6,282 nt of DNA from an uncultured Desulfurobacterium sp. (lineage in GTDB: Bacteria; Aquificota; Aquificia; Desulfurobacteriales; Desulfurobacteriaceae). Shown here piece by piece: positions 1 through 5,590 of this stretch (within the stretch, counting starts at the first letter, position 1; each line of letters opens with the position of its first letter). Location: positions 1-6,282 of the forward strand of contig CAJXJV010000082.1 of the NCBI GenBank assembly GCA_913055135.1. The letters run 5' to 3'. The position numbers were made by a program, and so were the translations under genes. The notes beneath the pieces are model-generated. The model did no database searches and was not told where the DNA came from. It was given only the letters and a program-made list of their open reading frames with translations.

Positions 1-7
1 ATCTGAT

Positions 8-46
8 AACGATAGCTAATGGAAGCTAACGAAAACTATCGTTTTT
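8..46 (+). terminator. Possible hairpin terminator beyond recN
   Basis: Perfect 8-base arms aacgatag (8-15) and ctatcgtt (36-43) flank a 20-base loop, and the plus-strand side ends in a run of T (42-46) that overlaps the recN stop codon. The T-run orientation suits a plus-strand transcript coming from the left. On the minus strand the hairpin lies just after the recN stop but lacks a good T-tract. The long loop and A+T-rich arms make this a weak call. It could serve both directions or be a simple inverted repeat. Confidence 0.3.
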
Positions 47-1608
47 CAGATGTCCCATCTCTTAAGTAAATCTTTAGCTGCACTAAGGCTTCCTTCTGTT
101 ATTCTTCCAGCAATCATTATAGCAATTTCTTTTTCCTTTTCTTCATCTGATAGAGTTTGTACAACAACTTCACCCTTACTGTTCTTTTCAACTTTGAAGA
201 CTCTGTCTGCTGCTGCAACAACCTGGGGAGAGTGTGTTACAGCAATTACCTGCTGCCTCTTCGATATATCTTTCAATTTCTCAGCTACTTTCGATAGCAC
301 TTTGCCCGACATACCGGCATCAACTTCGTCAAAAACCATTGTTGTTTCTGGTGTTCCTGAAAAAGAGAGAACAGAAAGAAGGAATCGGGAAAGCTCCCCT
401 CCAGAAATTGACTCAGAAAGTGGGGAAAGGGGAAGTTTTGGATTTCCTGAAAAGAGAAACTGAACGGAATCTATGCCCTTTGGCGAAAAATCGGGAAGGT
501 GTTCAATTTTTATTTCAAACTTTGCTGATTCCATATTAAGTTGGGAAAAAGAAGAAGCTAAATAATTTTTTAGTTTTTCAGCTCCTTTTTTTCTTAGAGC
601 CGAAATCTTCAATGCCAACTCTTCAAGTTTCTTTCTTAGCTCTTCTTGTTCTTTTTGAAGTACTTCAATTTCAAAGTCTAAATTCTCTAAAATTTCCAGT
701 CTCTCTTTTGCCTTTTTCAGGAAGTTCTGAATTTCCTGGTATGAGTTTCCATACTTCCTTTTAACCTTTTCAATCTCGTAAAGACGATCTTCTATATCTT
801 CAAGGGAAATCTCCTCTTCGGGAACATCAAAACTGCTTTCTATTTCAGAGAAAACCTCTTCAACTTCGTAATAAATAGAGTTAAGCCTTTCAAGGATTTC
901 CTCCCCTATTTCCAGACGCTCTAACTCCCTGATAACCGCTCCTAACTTTTCAAGAACGGAACCATCCCCTTCATACAGATGTACTCTGGCAAACTCTTTA
1001 AACTCCCTTATCCGCTCCGATTTTGAAACAATCCCTTTCAATCGCAGGAGTTCTTCTTCTTCCTCCGGCTGAATGTTGGCACTCTCAATCTCTTCTATCT
1101 GGAAACGGAGAATATCAATCTCCCTATCTCTAGCAGAAACTTCATTTATGAGCTCTTTTATTTTTTCCTCTTTCTGCCTGTAAAGCTCATAAAGTTTTCG
1201 ATACTCTTCAAGTAAAGGAGTAACCTTAGAAAAGGCATCAAGGAGCTCCAGTTGATAGGAGGGTTTTAACAATTCAATCGACTGCCTCTGAGACTGAAAC
1301 GTTATAAGAGGAGAAATTCTATCCTCAATCAATCTCTGAGGGACTCTCATTCCGTTCAGGAAATACCTTGAGCGTCCTCCTCTTATCTCTCTTCTGACGA
1401 AAACTTCCTCTTCTCTAATAGTAAAAACTGCCTCAACAAAACACCCCTCACGGACAACGTTGCTCTTTCCACCTTTGAGGAACTCTATAGAACTGAGAAG
1501 AAGGGACTTACCTGCCCCGGTCTCACCTATTACAACGTTGAAACCAGGAGAAAATAGGAGCTCTGCAGATATAGAACCAAAAGATGAAAGTCTGAGTTCT
1601 TCAATCAT
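46..1608 (-). CDS. recN: DNA repair ATPase RecN
   Basis: RecN is an SMC-like cytoplasmic ATPase acting in double-strand break repair by recombination. The 520-residue product is slightly shorter than the usual 550-575 residues. It has a Walker A motif GETGAGKS at 28-35 and a Q-loop region FQSQRQS near 104-110. A long Glu/Lys/Leu-rich coiled-coil stretch runs from about 130 to 350, with the family-typical segment RLYEIEKVKRKYG near 275-287. The C-terminal ATPase half has the ABC signature SGGELSR at 402-408, Walker B VFDEVDAG with D427/E428, and an H-loop histidine H459 (THSPQ). All nucleotide-binding elements are intact, so the gene looks functional. It is the last gene of the minus-strand operon, four bases after ysxC. 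The ATG is chosen because the start MIEELRLSSFGSI matches the family N-terminus. The only nearby Shine-Dalgarno-like sequence, AAGGA, is very close to it. Confidence 0.95.
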   Translation of the reverse strand: MIEELRLSSFGSISAELLFSPGFNVVIGETGAGKSLLLSSIEFLKGGKSNVVREGCFVEAVFTIREEEVFVRREIRGGRSRYFLNGMRVPQRLIEDRISPLITFQSQRQSIELLKPSYQLELLDAFSKVTPLLEEYRKLYELYRQKEEKIKELINEVSARDREIDILRFQIEEIESANIQPEEEEELLRLKGIVSKSERIREFKEFARVHLYEGDGSVLEKLGAVIRELERLEIGEEILERLNSIYYEVEEVFSEIESSFDVPEEEISLEDIEDRLYEIEKVKRKYGNSYQEIQNFLKKAKERLEILENLDFEIEVLQKEQEELRKKLEELALKISALRKKGAEKLKNYLASSFSQLNMESAKFEIKIEHLPDFSPKGIDSVQFLFSGNPKLPLSPLSESISGGELSRFLLSVLSFSGTPETTMVFDEVDAGMSGKVLSKVAEKLKDISKRQQVIAVTHSPQVVAAADRVFKVEKNSKGEVVVQTLSDEEKEKEIAIMIAGRITEGSLSAAKDLLKRWDI

Positions 1609-1612
1609 ATCC

Positions 1613-2200
1613 TTACGATTCTAACAATCTCTCTATTTCTTTGAGAACTTCTACCCTTCCTTCTCTTGTTTTTGAGGAAAAAGGAATAATCCTCAAATCC
1701 TTATCTCCAAACCCTTCTTCTATCTTCTTCTTCAGCTTCTGTCTCTCTGAAGATTTCAATTTATCAACCTTCGTTGCAACAATAACGTAAGGAATTCCAA
1801 AGAAATCCAGCCAATCCTTCATTTGCCTATCTTTCTCAGTAGGTCCGACTCTCGAATCGACCAGAAGGAAAACTCCTTTCAGAGTATCTCTCTCTTTCAG
1901 ATAGTTCTCTATCAACTCTCTCCAGCGCTTCTGCTCTTTAAATGAAACCTTTGCAAAACCGTAACCAGGAAGGTCAACCATAAAAAACTTGTTATTAACT
2001 AAGTAGAAATTTATAGAACGTGTCTTCCCTGGCTCTGAACTCACCTTTGCAAGCTTGAAATTGTTGGCAAGAGTATTCAGCAAAGATGATTTCCCAACGT
2101 TTGACCTTCCAACAAAAGCAACTTCACGATAAGGTGTCTGAGGTAAATCCTCTGGAACATAAACCGTTTTATAGAGTTCAACCTTTTTTAATTTCATCAT
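1613..2200 (-). CDS. ysxC: Ribosome biogenesis GTPase YsxC/EngB
   Basis: This is a TRAFAC-class GTPase of the YihA/YsxC/EngB family, needed in bacteria for late assembly of the large ribosomal subunit. The 195-residue length is typical for the family. G motifs appear in order: G1 GRSNVGKS at 31-38, G2 threonine T60 in PGKT, G3 DLPG at 76-79 followed by the family-typical YGFAKV, G4 TKVD at 143-146, and G5 SSK at 175-177. The start ATG overlaps the stop of the upstream thioredoxin-lipoprotein gene as ATGA (2197-2200). No good Shine-Dalgarno sequence precedes it, so initiation is probably coupled to the upstream stop. A second ATG directly follows, so the protein may begin one residue later. 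The name engB is equally used. Confidence 0.95.
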   Translation of the reverse strand: MMKLKKVELYKTVYVPEDLPQTPYREVAFVGRSNVGKSSLLNTLANNFKLAKVSSEPGKTRSINFYLVNNKFFMVDLPGYGFAKVSFKEQKRWRELIENYLKERDTLKGVFLLVDSRVGPTEKDRQMKDWLDFFGIPYVIVATKVDKLKSSERQKLKKKIEEGFGDKDLRIIPFSSKTREGRVEVLKEIERLLES

Positions 2201-2757
2201 TTTTCATTCAGCAATTCTTTAACTGCCTTTTCAAAAAGAGCATCGTACTGAGGAGTGTATCCAACGTTGTAATATCTGACATAACCTTCTTTATCAATTA
2301 TAAAAGTTTGAGGTATTGAATCCATTCCTGTAACTCTTCCTGCGTAGTTCTCCCAGGCCTTTTCATCAGAGGCAACAACAGGATATGAAATTCCCATTTT
2401 TTCCACAAAAGGTTTCAACTTGGATGAAGGCTCTCCAATATAGTCAACAGAAAGACCAATAACAACCACTTTCCCTTTGTATTCCTGATAGAGCTTATTC
2501 AGGAAGGGAATTTCGGCCTTACACGGTGGACAATAAGTTCCAAAAAACTGAAGGACAACAACCTTACCCCTATAATCAGCCAATCTTACAGGATTTCCGT
2601 TAACATCAGTAAAGCTGAAGTCGAATGCCTTAATGCCATTTTCCTGCTCGGAATATCTTTCGGTTCTGGTGGTTTGAGGTTCCTGACCTTTCTCCTTTTC
2701 ACAGGCTGAAAAAACAATAGCAGAGAGTACCAGAGCAGCAGCTAAAAACCTTTTCAT
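2197..2757 (-). CDS. TlpA/ResA-like thioredoxin-fold lipoprotein
   Basis: This is a predicted membrane-anchored, extracytoplasmic thiol-disulfide oxidoreductase of the TlpA/ResA/AhpC-TSA thioredoxin group. Such proteins reduce cytochrome c apoproteins or other envelope thiols. The 186-residue product starts with Lys-Arg, a hydrophobic stretch (residues 4-17) and a lipobox-like FSAC ending at C19, the likely lipidated residue. A charged linker (20-43) leads to the thioredoxin domain (about 44-186). The active site is CPPC at 76-79 in FFGTYCPPCKAEIPFL, with a cis-proline P149 in SIPQTF. The reading frame stays open to an ATG at 2814, but that start would add 19 residues over the trxB end and hide the signal peptide. 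The ATG at 2757 sits one base after the trxB stop with AAGGAAGG five bases upstream, so it is preferred. The substrate and the membrane electron donor (CcdA or DsbD type) are not in the window. Confidence 0.88.
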   Translation of the reverse strand: MKRFLAAALVLSAIVFSACEKEKGQEPQTTRTERYSEQENGIKAFDFSFTDVNGNPVRLADYRGKVVVLQFFGTYCPPCKAEIPFLNKLYQEYKGKVVVIGLSVDYIGEPSSKLKPFVEKMGISYPVVASDEKAWENYAGRVTGMDSIPQTFIIDKEGYVRYYNVGYTPQYDALFEKAVKELLNEK

Positions 2758-2758
2758 C

Positions 2759-3685
2759 TTAGCCTTCCTTTTCCTCCAGATATTTTGTAGCAGACATTGC
2801 AGCAACGGCTCCATCAGCTGCAGCAGTTACTACCTGTTTAAGGAATTTATGTCTAACATCTCCTGCAGCAAACAATCCCGGAGTCTTCGTCCTCATCTCT
2901 TCATCTGTGATGATGAAACCCTGTTCAGTTGTTTCAACGAGATGAACAACAGGAGCAACGTTAGGTTCATTGCCTATGAAGATAAAAACACCGTCAACCG
3001 GTAATTCCGTAGTTTCACCGGTCATTGTATCTTTTAAAGTAAGAGATTCAACGAACTGAGTGCCGTTGATGGAAACAACAACCTTATTGAGAACAGGTTC
3101 TATTTTTTCATTCCTTTTTACTCTATCCTGAATTATCTTTACAGCTCTGAACTTATCTCTTCTGTGAATCAGATAAACTTTACTGGCAAACTTCGTTAAG
3201 TAGAGAGCCTCTTCGAGGGCAGAATCACCGCCGCCAATCACTGCAACAACTCTATCCTTGAAAAATGCTCCATCACAGACAGCGCAATAAGAAACCCCTC
3301 TGCCTATAAACTCTGCTTCTCCTGGAACGTTAAGTTTCTTTGCAATTGAACCGGCTGCCCAGATAAGAGTCTTACCTTTTATCTCTCCACCTTCCGTTCT
3401 GACCACAAAGAGATTCCCATCAAGATCGACAGAAGATACAGGCTGTCCATTTTCTATAACAGCTCCAAACTTCTCAGCGTGAACTCTTAACTTCTCCGAA
3501 AGTTCAAATCCCGTAATTCCATCGTGGAAACCAGGATAATTCTCAATCTGTTCAGTGATCAGAAGCTGACCACCTGGCATCATCTGATCAAGAATGACCG
3601 TTTTAAGTTGAGATCGGCCAGCATAAATGCCGGCAGCCAGTCCTGCTGGACCAGCTCCAACAATAATTACATCCCAGGCTTTCAT
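2759..3685 (-). CDS. trxB: Thioredoxin-disulfide reductase
   Basis: This is a low-molecular-weight flavoprotein that uses NADPH to reduce oxidised thioredoxin in the cytoplasm. The 308-residue length is normal. The FAD-binding motif GAGPAG is at 10-15, the redox-active CAVC at 134-137, the NADPH dinucleotide-binding motif GGGDSA at 151-156, and the HRRDKFRA segment (174-181) that normally contacts the NADP 2'-phosphate. The C-terminal FAD motif is AAGDVRHKFLKQVVTAAADGA with G275/D276. The HRR motif argues for NADPH rather than the ferredoxin- or flavin-dependent variants of some deep lineages. The gene starts three bases after the trxA stop, with GGGGAG (3692-3697) as ribosome binding site. 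It directly follows trxA, so the pair probably forms one functional couple. Confidence 0.96.
   Translation of the reverse strand: MKAWDVIIVGAGPAGLAAGIYAGRSQLKTVILDQMMPGGQLLITEQIENYPGFHDGITGFELSEKLRVHAEKFGAVIENGQPVSSVDLDGNLFVVRTEGGEIKGKTLIWAAGSIAKKLNVPGEAEFIGRGVSYCAVCDGAFFKDRVVAVIGGGDSALEEALYLTKFASKVYLIHRRDKFRAVKIIQDRVKRNEKIEPVLNKVVVSINGTQFVESLTLKDTMTGETTELPVDGVFIFIGNEPNVAPVVHLVETTEQGFIITDEEMRTKTPGLFAAGDVRHKFLKQVVTAAADGAVAAMSATKYLEEKEG
2763..2770 (-). promoter_or_regulatory. Ribosome binding site fixing the TlpA-like start
   Basis: The minus strand reads AAGGAAGG followed by five bases and ATG at 2757. It lies inside the last codons of trxB and decides for the shorter, signal-peptide start over the in-frame ATG at 2814. 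Confidence 0.75.
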
Positions 3686-3688
3686 CAG

Positions 3689-4015
3689 TTACTCCCCGAG
3701 TACTCTCTCTACCATGTTCTCAAAAACTGCTTTTGGCTGGAGACCGACCTTGATATCTGCAACGTCTCCGTTAACAAAGAGCATTACAGTTGGAATGCCC
3801 CTGATTCCGTATTGCATGGCAAGCATCGGTAGTTCATCGGTGTTTACTTTGAACACTTTTATTTTTCCGGCATACTGTTCGGCGAGTTCCTCAATTGTTG
3901 GGGCAAGCATTATACATGGACCACACCATGGAGCCCAGAAGTCAACGAGAACAGGAACATCCGAAGAGAGAACTTCTCTTTCAAACTCTTCCATGGATTT
4001 AATTTCTTGAGCCAT
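3689..4015 (-). CDS. trxA: Thioredoxin
   Basis: This is a small cytoplasmic protein disulfide reductase with 108 residues, the standard single-domain size. The active site is WCGPC with C31 and C34, the buried aspartate is D25 ([13 protein letters not shown]), and the cis-proline is P75 in GIPTVMLF. The residue after the second cysteine is Ile rather than the common Lys or Arg, a minor deviation. There is no signal peptide. A strong ribosome binding site GAGGAGG (4024-4030) lies in the final codons of the upstream regulator gene and ends eight bases before the ATG. The gene starts three bases after that regulator's stop. The downstream neighbour is its reductase, trxB. Confidence 0.96.
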   Translation of the reverse strand: MAQEIKSMEEFEREVLSSDVPVLVDFWAPWCGPCIMLAPTIEELAEQYAGKIKVFKVNTDELPMLAMQYGIRGIPTVMLFVNGDVADIKVGLQPKAVFENMVERVLGE

Positions 4016-4018
4016 TTA

Positions 4019-4330
4019 CTATACCTCCTCTGATAAAAGTTTTATTATTTCAACAACCTTTGGATTCTCTATTTTGTAGCAGGTTTTAACCCCGTCCTTT
4101 CGAAAAGAGATTATTCCAGCATTTTTTAGTATGTTAATGTGCTGCGAAACAGTCGGTTGAGGGATACCCAGTTCCTGCCATATTTCCTTTACGCACTTTT
4201 CTCCATCAGCTAAATATTTTACAATTTTTATCCTTGTGGGATGCCCAAGTGCTTTAAGCACTTCTGCTGTTTTTTCGCAGTCTATCAAGGTAATCTTCTC
4301 CTCCAGAGAATTTGCGTAAAATTGTATCAT
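4019..4330 (-). CDS. ArsR/SmtB-family winged-helix regulator
   Basis: This is a small DNA-binding repressor-like protein of 103 residues. The family core begins at ALGHPTRIKIVKYL (27-40). It continues with the helix-turn-helix VKEIWQELGIPQPTVSQHINILKNAGII (47-74) and the wing around FRKDGVKTCYKI (76-87). It has three cysteines: C18, C46 and C84. C46 sits where ArsR proteins carry the first cysteine of their CxC metal site, but the second position is Lys, so the classic site is incomplete. The ligand could be a metal, a thiol oxidant or reactive sulfur; this is unknown. The gene lies two bases after the MEMO gene and three before trxA, so it may control the thioredoxin genes and itself. The ATG has no good ribosome binding site. 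A TTG at 4288 (residue 15) is preceded by GGAGGAG and may be the real start, giving an 89-residue protein. Confidence 0.9.
   Translation of the reverse strand: MIQFYANSLEEKITLIDCEKTAEVLKALGHPTRIKIVKYLADGEKCVKEIWQELGIPQPTVSQHINILKNAGIISFRKDGVKTCYKIENPKVVEIIKLLSEEV
4298..4304 (-). promoter_or_regulatory. Internal ribosome binding site for a possible TTG start of the ArsR gene
   Basis: The minus strand reads GGAGGAG, then nine bases, then an in-frame TTG (4286-4288). This is much better ribosome-binding context than that of the ATG at 4330. The shorter protein would still hold the whole winged helix and C18. Since GGAGGAG also encodes ordinary Glu codons, it may be coincidental. Confidence 0.4.
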
Positions 4331-4344
4331 AGTTAATATATGAT
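4326..4344. promoter_or_regulatory. Inverted repeat at the arsR start, possible operator
   Basis: Perfect 6-base arms (plus strand atcata at 4326-4331 and tatgat at 4339-4344) flank a 7-base spacer. The element spans the MEMO stop codon, the 2-base junction and the ATG at 4330. The minus-strand arm TATGAT is also one mismatch from a sigma-70 -10 box. ArsR-type proteins commonly bind A+T-rich imperfect palindromes overlapping their own promoter, so this is a candidate autoregulatory site. No convincing -35 box was found upstream, and short A+T-rich repeats arise easily by chance. Confidence 0.35.
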
Positions 4345-5136
4345 TATTCCTGCATATCCAACAACCTGAGAATAATCACCCGTTACATCTCCTGACGTTC
4401 TGTACATGACGAGCTCTGCGTTCTCGGCACCAAGGAGCTTGGAAGCTATAAGACCAACAGTTGCGGGAATAACACCACACATCGAGATGTTGTAATTGAG
4501 AACCCTCCTGTAGAGTTCCTCAGGATTTAAGTTCAATATAGCATCTATGGCAAAAGAGTCATATTTTTTTGCCTCCGATTGAGAAACATAATGGGAGAAA
4601 TCAGTACTGATGACAATTAAAGCTTCTTCTTCCTTGAGTGTCTCAGCCAGAACTTCTCCAGCGGCAACACAATCGCTGTAAGATATGTACTGATAAACTA
4701 TTGGAACGATTGAAAGATCCTTTCTGTAGTTAGAACAGTGTTGCAGAAAAGGAACCTGTACCTCTAAGGAATGTTCATAGATATGTGCCGTAGTATCTGC
4801 TTCAAAAGGATAGTTTTTCACAAGCTGGGAAGTTAGCCTTTCATTTATAGGAACTTCTCCTATGGGAGTTATCCACATACCATAGGGATAGACAGATACG
4901 GGTTTTCCAAGCCCCGTGTGATTTGGTCCCATGATAACGTTTGTAGCTGGAATCTCAACCCTGCTATACGTCTCACCGGCTACCTTTCCAGAATAGATGT
5001 ACCCAGCATGAGGAACAATAACAGCTTTTGCATTTATCTTAGGAATATTTTTTCTACAAAAGGATTCAAGGTAGAGTTTCAGTTCTTTTGAACTTCCTGG
5101 GTAAAATTGTCCTGCAACCGCTGGATACCTGACCAT
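4333..5136 (-). CDS. amrB: MEMO-family protein (AmmeMemoRadiSam system protein B)
   Basis: This is a 267-residue cytoplasmic protein of the MEMO family, structurally related to extradiol dioxygenases and LigB. The bacterial biochemical role is not established; the human homologue binds a redox-active metal. Family motifs appear in order: RYPAVAGQFYPG (3-14), PHAGYIYSG (42-50), GPNHTG (70-75), EHSLEVQVPFLQ (121-132), STDFSHY (177-183) and MCGVIPATVG (219-228). H43, H73, H182 and C220 match the proposed metal-ligand set of the family, so the centre appears intact. A strong ribosome binding site GAGGAGGGG (5140-5148) precedes the ATG. It is the first gene of the seven-gene minus-strand operon and is divergent from panD. 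The usual genomic partners, an AMMECR1-domain protein and a radical SAM protein, are not in the window. The symbol amrB follows current database naming and is less certain than the family. Confidence 0.92.
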   Translation of the reverse strand: MVRYPAVAGQFYPGSSKELKLYLESFCRKNIPKINAKAVIVPHAGYIYSGKVAGETYSRVEIPATNVIMGPNHTGLGKPVSVYPYGMWITPIGEVPINERLTSQLVKNYPFEADTTAHIYEHSLEVQVPFLQHCSNYRKDLSIVPIVYQYISYSDCVAAGEVLAETLKEEEALIVISTDFSHYVSQSEAKKYDSFAIDAILNLNPEELYRRVLNYNISMCGVIPATVGLIASKLLGAENAELVMYRTSGDVTGDYSQVVGYAGIIIY

Positions 5137-5150
5137 TCTCCCCTCCTCAA

Positions 5151-5181
5151 TTTACACAATTTCCTTAGTTAAACATATATT
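5151..5181 (+). promoter_or_regulatory. Candidate sigma-70 promoter for panD
   Basis: TTTACA (5151-5156, one mismatch to TTGACA) and TATATT (5176-5181, one mismatch to TATAAT) are separated by 19 bases, which is longer than the 17-base optimum. The position gives a leader of roughly 25 bases before the panD ATG. Placement is sensible, but matches in A+T-rich DNA are weak evidence. Confidence 0.4.
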
Positions 5182-5202
5182 TAGTTCCGACAAATTTCCA
5201 TC

Positions 5203-5208
5203 GAGGTG
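5203..5208 (+). promoter_or_regulatory. Ribosome binding site fixing the panD start
   Basis: GAGGTG ends six bases before ATG 5215. An in-frame GTG at 5206 lies inside this site, so it is not the start. Confidence 0.75.
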
Positions 5209-5214
5209 GAAAGA

Positions 5215-5589
5215 ATGAAGAGGATTATGTTTAAATCAAAAATTCACAGAGCTACAGTGACAGGGGCAGATCTGGAATACGAAGGGAGCATAACTATTGA
5301 TTCCGAACTTATGAAATTAGCAGATATTCTTCCATACGAAAAGGTTGACATATACAACATAACAAACGGTGAAAGGTTTTCAACCTACGTGATTCCTGGA
5401 GAACCTGAAAGTGGAGAGATCTGTCTCAACGGTGCTGCTGCAAGGAAAGTTCAAAAAGGAGACAAAGTTATAATTGTTACCTACTGTGAGCTTGATGAAG
5501 AAGAGATAAAAGACTTCTCTCCAACGGTTGTTCTGGTTGATGAAGAAAATAGACCTGTAAAAATATCAAAAGTCTCAGGAGGTTTATAG
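5215..5589 (+). CDS. panD: Aspartate 1-decarboxylase (pyruvoyl enzyme)
   Basis: PanD converts L-aspartate to beta-alanine for pantothenate and coenzyme A synthesis. It is made as a zymogen that cleaves itself between Gly and Ser, turning the serine into a pyruvoyl cofactor. From the ATG at 5215 the product has 124 residues, close to the usual 126. The cleavage site G24-S25 (EYEGSITID) falls exactly at the E. coli numbering. K9, H11, Y22, R54 and Y58 and the NGAAAR segment at 72-77 also align with known catalytic or binding positions. The start is set by the ribosome binding site GAGGTG and by the family N-terminus [20 protein letters not shown] three codons upstream is unlikely. The gene is the only plus-strand gene here, divergent from the MEMO gene, and ends one base before the stop of the convergent neighbour. 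No other pantothenate gene is visible. Confidence 0.96.
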   Translation: MKRIMFKSKIHRATVTGADLEYEGSITIDSELMKLADILPYEKVDIYNITNGERFSTYVIPGEPESGEICLNGAAARKVQKGDKVIIVTYCELDEEEIKDFSPTVVLVDEENRPVKISKVSGGL

Positions 5590-5590
5590 C

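Larger units (their letters stand above)
5137..5214. promoter_or_regulatory. Divergent promoter region between the MEMO operon and panD
   Basis: This is the only substantial non-coding stretch in the window (78 bases) and it must carry the start signals for both the seven-gene minus-strand operon and panD. Its core is A+T-rich. It contains a direct repeat TTAGTT at 5165-5170 and 5181-5186 (16 bases apart, start to start). It also contains the heptamer TAGTTAA (5166-5172), which occurs again at the arsR start (4330-4336). I could not define a convincing minus-strand -35/-10 pair. Confidence 0.6.

Noticed and set aside
50..539. Two plus-strand open frames (50-463 and 234-539)
   Set aside because: They lie antisense to the highly conserved C-terminal ATPase region of recN; their translations show no recognisable domain and no ribosome binding site precedes them.
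2086..2319. Plus-strand open frame antisense to ysxC and the TlpA-like gene
   Set aside because: It opposes two well-supported genes, has no motif, and looks like a shadow of their codon bias.
2758..2814. Longer N-terminus for the TlpA-like gene from ATG 2814
   Set aside because: It would overlap trxB by about 55 bases and bury the signal peptide; ATG 2757 has a good ribosome binding site and a lipoprotein signal.
3524..4010. Two plus-strand open frames antisense to trxB and trxA
   Set aside because: Both are shadows of well-supported thioredoxin genes; the translations are low-complexity and unrecognisable.
5206..5214. GTG start for panD at 5206
   Set aside because: The GTG lies inside the ribosome binding site of ATG 5215, and from ATG 5215 the cleavage serine falls at position 25 as in E. 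coli PanD.
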